A stretch of 10,976 nucleotides of DNA from Bacteroidota bacterium (lineage in GTDB: Bacteria > Bacteroidota > Bacteroidia > Bacteroidales > UBA4417): positions 1 through 10,976 of the forward strand of contig JAIFMH010000351.1 of the NCBI GenBank assembly GCA_020048595.1. Reading direction: 5' to 3'. A program made the translations under genes and the position numbers. The notes under the pieces were generated by a model. That model saw only the letters and a list, made by a program, of their open reading frames with translations. It was not told the origin of the DNA and did no database searches. This document shows, piece by piece, positions 6,728 to 10,976 of this stretch (the stretch's first letter is position 1; every line of letters begins with the position of its first letter).

Positions 6728-6765
6728 GTTAATAGAAAATGGAAAATGGAAAAAAGGGAAATGGA
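6728..6765 (+). repeat. AATGGAAAA-rich repeat, left flank of the hairpin array
   Basis: A purine-rich low-complexity stretch begins GTTAATAGAAAATGG and contains four copies of the theme ATGGAAA or its variants. Related sequence appears inside the array (GTTAATGGAAAATTG at 6849-6863, GTTAATGGTAAAAT at 6923-6936) and, inverted, at 7134-7163. It may be one end of a small non-autonomous element or simply a dispersed intergenic repeat. Confidence 0.4.
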
Positions 6766-6795
6766 AAGTTGAGAATAAACAATAAAAAAATAACA

Positions 6796-6992
6796 AGTGA
6801 ACATCCATTGCCCCGACCTTTAAGTCGGGGGATTAAAAAAGCTAAATAGTTAATGGAAAATTGAGTAAGTAAGGAATATCTATAGCCCCGACCTTCAGGT
6901 CGGGGATTAAAAATGATTAATTGTTAATGGTAAAATAAGCAGTAAGGAATATCCATTGCCCCGACCTTGCCCCGACCTTCAGGTCGGGGATT
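6796..6992. repeat. Tandem array of three REP-like GC-rich hairpin units
   Basis: Three units of about 73-75 bases each carry the motif (T)ATCCATTG or similar, then a GC-rich hairpin, then GATT and an AT-rich tail ending near GTTAATGG. The hairpins are CCCCGAC...GTCGGGG at 6811-6830, CCCCGACC-TTCA-GGTCGGGG at 6886-6905, and the same stem at 6970-6989. Each unit after the first is introduced by AGTAAGGAATATC (6868-6880 and 6941-6953). The contrast with AT-rich surroundings and the repeat order resemble REP or MITE-like elements. No transposase gene is in the window. The hairpins could also act as bidirectional transcription barriers between the divergent EamA and gcvP genes. Confidence 0.75.
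6958..6979 (+). repeat. Tandem duplication of a hairpin left arm in the third unit
   Basis: GCCCCGACCTT occurs at 6958-6968 and immediately again at 6969-6979. The second copy pairs with the right arm GGTCGGGG (6982-6989), leaving the first copy unpaired or able to compete for the same right arm. This looks like a slippage or template-switch scar within an otherwise standard unit. Confidence 0.75.
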
Positions 6993-7259
6993 TTAAAGTA
7001 TTCATAAGAATAAATGGTAGTTTATGATGTATAAAAAGAAGACAGAAAGAAGTCAAAAGAACCATTTCATTAATTCAGGATTTTATCTACTGCTGCTATT
7101 CTTTAACTACAAAATTATTCCGGACTGCAAGAACCATTTTCCATTTCTCTATTTTCCATTAACTGCACAATTTGCCATACGGCTATATATCAACAAAATA
7201 CAAACCCTGGAATAGATTTTGTGAACATATGCGCTAATTAATCAACAATACTTGAACTT
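6993..7259. other. AT-rich spacer between hairpin array and gcvP promoter, no gene
   Basis: A 63-codon open frame runs through 7024-7215, but it has no recognisable domain, its composition follows the AT-rich spacer, and part of it is the inverted repeat flank, so I do not call it a gene. The segment 7134-7163 (CCATTTTCC ... CCATTAAC) is approximately the reverse complement of the left flank at 6728-6757. Confidence 0.5.
7134..7163 (-). repeat. Inverted copy of the AATGGAAAA repeat, right flank
   Basis: Read on the minus strand this begins GTTAATGGAAAATAGAG and continues AAATGGAAAATGG, closely resembling the left flank at 6728-6750. The two inverted copies bracket the hairpin array, with about 368 bases between them. 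No target-site duplication was identified. Confidence 0.4.
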
Positions 7260-7292
7260 TTTGATTCTATCACAGTAAGATTATTACCTTTG
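7260..7292 (+). promoter_or_regulatory. Canonical Bacteroidota promoter of gcvP
   Basis: A TTTG -33 box (7260-7263, within a run of five T then G) is followed after 21 bases by the -7 box TACCTTTG (7285-7292). Both match the Bacteroidota primary-sigma consensus. The predicted start of transcription near 7299 leaves a leader of about 30 bases, too short for a glycine riboswitch. Confidence 0.75.
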
Positions 7293-7329
7293 CCACAGCA
7301 AAAAACAACGTCTAATAATACATAACTAT

Positions 7330-10215
7330 ATGATTACCAATAATTTTATAGATCGTCATAACGGTCCTGGCAAGAGTGAAACTGAAATCATGTTGAAAGC
7401 TATTGGTGTTAATTCGCTTGATCAGCTTATTGACGAAACCATTCCTTCTTCTATCCGCTTACCCAAACCATTAAATCTTCCTGCCGGATTGAATGAATTT
7501 GAATATCTGAACCATATTAAAACGCTTGCTTCAAAAAATAAGGTTTTCAAATCGTACATCGGAATGGGTTATTACAATACAATAACTCCAGGTGTAATTT
7601 TAAGAAATATATTTGAAAATCCAGGCTGGTATACTTCCTATACTCCTTATCAGGCAGAAATATCACAAGGTCGCCTTGAAGCATTACTCACTTATCAAAC
7701 CATGGTTACAGACCTCACAGGTATGCCGCTGGCAAATGCATCGTTGCTTGACGAAGCTACTGCTGCTGCCGAAGCCATGATTATGCTGCATAATGCCCGT
7801 CCCCGTGAAGCTGTTAAAGCTGGTGCAAATACGTTTATCGTCTCAACAAATACCTATCCACAGACTATTGCTGTACTCGAAACGAGAGCCAAACACCTGG
7901 GTATTGAAATTGAGATTAAATCTTGCAATGATTTTGAGCCGGCAGCCCATATTTTTGGAGTTCTGCTTCAATATCCAAATCAGTACGGCGAAATTCATGA
8001 GTATCGTAAACTTGTGAATCTTGCACATGAAAATGGGATTACAGTAGCTGTTGCTGCCGACCTGCTGAGTCTGGCTTTACTAACACCTCCGGGCGATTGG
8101 GGTGCTGATGTTGTAGTTGGTTCAACACAACGGTTTGGTATTCCGATGGGTTTTGGTGGTCCACATGCAGCTTATTTTGCTACAAAAGAAGAATATAAAC
8201 GCTTTATTCCGGGCCGCATAATCGGTGTTTCTGTTGATGCACAGGGCAACCGTGCTCTTCGTATGGCTCTGCAAACCCGCGAACAGCATATCAAGCGCGA
8301 ACGTGCCACATCCAATATTTGTACTGCACAGGCCTTACTCGCAATTATGGCGGGTATGTATGCTGCATACCACGGACCGAAAGGTATTCGTGAAATTGCT
8401 CGTCATATTAATATTTTAACAGGCGTTTTATCCACTGAAGTACAGAAATACGGATACAAACAGCTCAACGCCAATTTCTTCGATACTTTGCTGATTAGTA
8501 TTCCCGAAGGAGTAAACATCGATGTGTTACGAAAACTTGCTGTTGAAAGTCATGTAAACTTCAATTATGTTGATAATGATAAGATAGGTATCAGCCTTGA
8601 CGAAACAACTTCGTTGGATGATGTTAACCTTGTACTGCATATTTTTGCATCAGCTGCTAAAAAGCAATTTATTGAATTTGTATGCGATCCTGATGAATGT
8701 GGTTTGATACGTACATTTGCTCCATCCATGGACAGGCAATCGGATTATTTAACCGAACCTGTTTTCAACAGCTATCATTCGGAAACGGAAATGATGCGTT
8801 TCCTGAAGAAACTGGAAAACCGCGACCTGGCACTGAACCGCAGTATGATCCCACTTGGTTCGTGTACCATGAAACTGAATGCCGTTGCTGAATTAATTCC
8901 ACTGAGCTGGCCCGAGTTTGGAGCTATTCATCCTTTTGCACCTGCCGATCAGACAGAAGGATACAACATCCTGATCCGTGAGTTGGAGAAAGCTCTTTGC
9001 GAAGTTACCGGGTTTAAAGCTGTATCAATGCAGCCTAATTCAGGAGCTTCCGGCGAATATGCCGGCTTGCTTGTTATTAAAGCATACAATGAAAGCCGTG
9101 GCGAAGGACACCGTAAAGTTTGTCTTATTCCTGCTTCGGCACATGGAACCAATCCGGCAAGTGCAGCTATGGCAGGTATGGAAGTGGTGGTTGTAAAAAC
9201 CGATCCCAATGGCAATATTGATATGGCTGACCTTCACGAAAAGGCCATAAAGCATAAAGACAATCTTGCAGCCTTAATGGTAACATATCCATCAACACAT
9301 GGTGTTTTTGAAGAAAGTATCCTCGAAATTGCTGCCACCATTCACGAAAACGGCGGACAGGTTTATATGGATGGCGCCAATATGAATGCGCAGGTAGGAC
9401 TTACCAATCCCGGAACTATCGGCGCTGATGTTTGCCATCTGAACCTGCACAAAACCTTTGCTATTCCACATGGTGGTGGTGGCCCGGGTGTTGGTCCGAT
9501 TGGTGTTGCAGAGCATTTGGTTCCATTTCTTCCAGGTCATCCGGTTGTGAAAACCGGTGGTGAAAAAGCTATACAGGCTGTGGCTGCCGCTCCTTATGGA
9601 AGTGCGTTGGTTTTACCAATTTCATATGCATATATCAAGCTGCTCGGAGGCAACGGACTTACCATGGCAACCAGATATGCTATACTTACAGCTAATTATA
9701 TTAAATCGCGGCTCGAAGGTCATTATAAAATTCTTTATTCCGGAAGTAAAGGCCGTGTGGCTCATGAATTGATTCTTGATTGTAACCAATACCTGAAAAC
9801 AGCCGATGTTGCTGCAATTGATATTGCCAAGCGCCTGATGGATTATGGTTTCCATGCTCCAACAGTTGCATTCCCGGTCGGCGGAACGTTAATGGTTGAA
9901 CCTACCGAAAGTGAGCCACTGAGCGAACTCGACCGTTTTGTTGATGCAATGATTGCTATCCGCAAAGAAATTGCCGACATTGAAGAAGGTAAGGTAGATA
10001 AGCACGACAATGTTATCAGGCATGCTCCTCATACACTGGCAATGGTAACTACCGATGACTGGACTTTACCATACAGCCGTGAAAAAGCTGCATTCCCGAT
10101 GCCTTGTGCAAAAGAGGATAAATACTGGCCAGCTGTAACACGTATCGATGATGCATGGGGCGACAGGAACCTGGTTTGTACGTGTGCGCCGATTGAAAGT
10201 TATGTGAAGGGATAA
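7330..10215 (+). CDS. gcvP: Glycine dehydrogenase (decarboxylating), P-protein of the glycine cleavage system
   Basis: This 961-residue single-chain P-protein binds pyridoxal phosphate, decarboxylates glycine, and passes the aminomethyl group to the lipoyl arm of GcvH. It thereby feeds one-carbon units to tetrahydrofolate through GcvT. Length and layout are those of the full-length bacterial/mitochondrial form: an N-terminal half (about 1-440, starting FIDRHNGP, with PGRIIGVSVDAQGN and ERATSNICTAQALLA) and a catalytic C-terminal half (about 470-961). GSCTMKLNA lies at 510-518. The PLP lysine is Lys708 in HLNLHKTF, followed by the glycine-rich loop GGGGPGVGPIG. No frameshift or missing motif is seen. 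gcvH and gcvT are not adjacent, which is common in Bacteroidota. It has its own promoter and terminator, so it is probably monocistronic. The ATG start gives the expected family N terminus. Confidence 0.98.
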   Translation: MITNNFIDRHNGPGKSETEIMLKAIGVNSLDQLIDETIPSSIRLPKPLNLPAGLNEFEYLNHIKTLASKNKVFKSYIGMGYYNTITPGVILRNIFENPGWYTSYTPYQAEISQGRLEALLTYQTMVTDLTGMPLANASLLDEATAAAEAMIMLHNARPREAVKAGANTFIVSTNTYPQTIAVLETRAKHLGIEIEIKSCNDFEPAAHIFGVLLQYPNQYGEIHEYRKLVNLAHENGITVAVAADLLSLALLTPPGDWGADVVVGSTQRFGIPMGFGGPHAAYFATKEEYKRFIPGRIIGVSVDAQGNRALRMALQTREQHIKRERATSNICTAQALLAIMAGMYAAYHGPKGIREIARHINILTGVLSTEVQKYGYKQLNANFFDTLLISIPEGVNIDVLRKLAVESHVNFNYVDNDKIGISLDETTSLDDVNLVLHIFASAAKKQFIEFVCDPDECGLIRTFAPSMDRQSDYLTEPVFNSYHSETEMMRFLKKLENRDLALNRSMIPLGSCTMKLNAVAELIPLSWPEFGAIHPFAPADQTEGYNILIRELEKALCEVTGFKAVSMQPNSGASGEYAGLLVIKAYNESRGEGHRKVCLIPASAHGTNPASAAMAGMEVVVVKTDPNGNIDMADLHEKAIKHKDNLAALMVTYPSTHGVFEESILEIAATIHENGGQVYMDGANMNAQVGLTNPGTIGADVCHLNLHKTFAIPHGGGGPGVGPIGVAEHLVPFLPGHPVVKTGGEKAIQAVAAAPYGSALVLPISYAYIKLLGGNGLTMATRYAILTANYIKSRLEGHYKILYSGSKGRVAHELILDCNQYLKTADVAAIDIAKRLMDYGFHAPTVAFPVGGTLMVEPTESEPLSELDRFVDAMIAIRKEIADIEEGKVDKHDNVIRHAPHTLAMVTTDDWTLPYSREKAAFPMPCAKEDKYWPAVTRIDDAWGDRNLVCTCAPIESYVKG

Positions 10216-10242
10216 TTGATTGATAAAATTGATATTTCAAGA

Positions 10243-10273
10243 AAAGGCTGTCCGAAATGGGCAGCCTTTCTGT
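10243..10273 (+). terminator. Intrinsic terminator after gcvP
   Basis: AAAGGCTGTCC (10243-10253) pairs with GGGCAGCCTTT (10259-10269) over a five-base loop, with one T-G wobble. It is followed by CTGTTATTT. It lies 27 bases after the gcvP stop, between convergent genes, and the A-run on its left side could let it work in both directions. Confidence 0.82.
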
Positions 10274-10326
10274 TATTTATCGATTGTATTTCAATAGTTT
10301 ATAACTGATATTTGAATCGATCTTTT

Positions 10327-10976
10327 TTATTCAGATGACAAATTATACACCCCTTTAACCAGAACTTTTGTAAGATCAATATCATCGGTTATTTCGATAA
10401 ATCCTTTTGAGATCCGGCCAATATTCACTTTTTGTTTGCGGAGGTAATAAGCTTCATTATCTGATTTTTCAACAATCAAAACATAATAGTCTTTCCCGGA
10501 TTTAATAAGAGCTTCGCTGGGTAATGCCGTGGCTTCATTGCTGTTTACGGCAATTAAAGCTTCAATATACGATTGGTTTATCAGGTTGGCTTGCTGACCG
10601 TTTTTAATTGCAGCAATACAGGTAACAGTTTTAGTGTCGGGATTAACGGCTTTGCCGATTGAAATGAGTGTAGCCTTGTTATTGTATGATAATTCGCCTG
10701 GCGAACTGAAATTCACGGTTTGTCCAGGTTTTAATTTGGCAATATCTTTTTCGAACACAGAAAGTTGAATCTGCAAAAGGCTTATATCTACGATTTCGAC
10801 AAGAAGCTTCTGCTGTTCAATAAACTGTCCTAATACAAGATTCTGTTTAGTAATGAATCCGTTTATCGGGCTGATTACAGAAAAGGAAGCATAAAGATCG
10901 CCGGCTTCAATCTTTGCAACATTCAATCTCAGAAGTTCTAACCTTAGTTTCAATGAAAGGTATTTTGACTTCGTAG
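10327..10976 (-). CDS. RND-type efflux periplasmic adaptor (membrane fusion protein), partial, N terminus missing
   Basis: This is the C-terminal part of a periplasmic adaptor that would link an inner-membrane RND pump to an outer-membrane channel. The frame stays open to the right edge of the window, so the true start, signal sequence and first lipoyl half lie outside; a TTG at 10953 is merely internal. Visible in order are the end of a helical hairpin (KSKYLSLKLRLELLRLNVAK), the second lipoyl half (SPINGFITKQNLVLGQFI), a beta-barrel segment (LLQIQLSVFEKDIAKLKPGQTVNF) and the membrane-proximal domain up to the stop. The arrangement is closest to CusB/CzcB-like adaptors, often used for metal export, but no metal-binding motif is visible, so a drug or metabolite pump is equally possible. 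The pump and channel genes would be expected outside the window. It is convergent with gcvP. Confidence 0.82.
   Translation of the reverse strand, partial: TKSKYLSLKLRLELLRLNVAKIEAGDLYASFSVISPINGFITKQNLVLGQFIEQQKLLVEIVDISLLQIQLSVFEKDIAKLKPGQTVNFSSPGELSYNNKATLISIGKAVNPDTKTVTCIAAIKNGQQANLINQSYIEALIAVNSNEATALPSEALIKSGKDYYVLIVEKSDNEAYYLRKQKVNIGRISKGFIEITDDIDLTKVLVKGVYNLSSE

Noticed and set aside
6796..6992. CRISPR array
   Set aside because: The repeats are unequal, the shared sequence runs through most of each unit rather than alternating with unique spacers of fixed size, and no cas gene is present.
7024..7215. 63-codon open frame after the hairpin array
   Set aside because: AT-rich spacer composition, no domain or promoter of its own, and it runs through an inverted repeat flank; most likely spurious.
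7293..7329. Glycine riboswitch upstream of gcvP
   Set aside because: The leader predicted from the promoter is only about 30 bases, far too short for a glycine aptamer, and no aptamer-like pairing is seen.

Overview
The window looks like chromosomal DNA of a Bacteroidota bacterium, most likely the Bacteroidales/Marinilabiliales side of the phylum; this placement is an inference. It is AT-rich. Several upstream regions carry the Bacteroidota -7 element TAnnTTTG, and starts lack strong Shine-Dalgarno sequences. The protein families (an exported six-hairpin glycosidase, a DUF5009/HGSNAT-like membrane acyltransferase, a MerR-B12 regulator paired with an ECF sigma factor, a single-chain GcvP) fit as well. 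No plasmid, phage or insertion sequence gene is visible.

Layout: 1-225 holds no recognised gene. 226-3455 (+) is a probable two-gene unit: a secreted carbohydrate-active enzyme, then a ten-helix acyltransferase of the heparan-alpha-glucosaminide N-acetyltransferase type. A 370-base spacer follows. 3826-5500 (+) is a regulatory pair: a MerR-type DNA-binding protein with a C-terminal cobalamin-binding sensor (CarH/LitR architecture), and an ECF sigma factor. The 289 bases between them are rich in repeats, including an 11+11-bp perfect palindrome just upstream of the sigma gene's -7 element. A strong hairpin terminator closes the unit. 5734-6642 (-) is a DMT/EamA ten-helix transporter. 6643-7329 is a non-coding region with a three-unit tandem array of CCCCGACC...GGTCGGGG hairpins, flanked by inverted AATGGAAAA-rich sequence. 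7330-10215 (+) is complete gcvP with a canonical promoter and terminator. 10327-10976 (-) is the C-terminal part of an RND-type periplasmic adaptor cut by the right edge.

The most interesting part is 3780-5560. The MerR protein keeps the residues expected for adenosylcobalamin light sensing (Trp139, Glu149-His150, a candidate axial His187). The palindrome is placed where a repressor could control the sigma gene. In relatives such pairs usually sit beside carotenoid genes; none is present here, so the pair would have to act on targets elsewhere.
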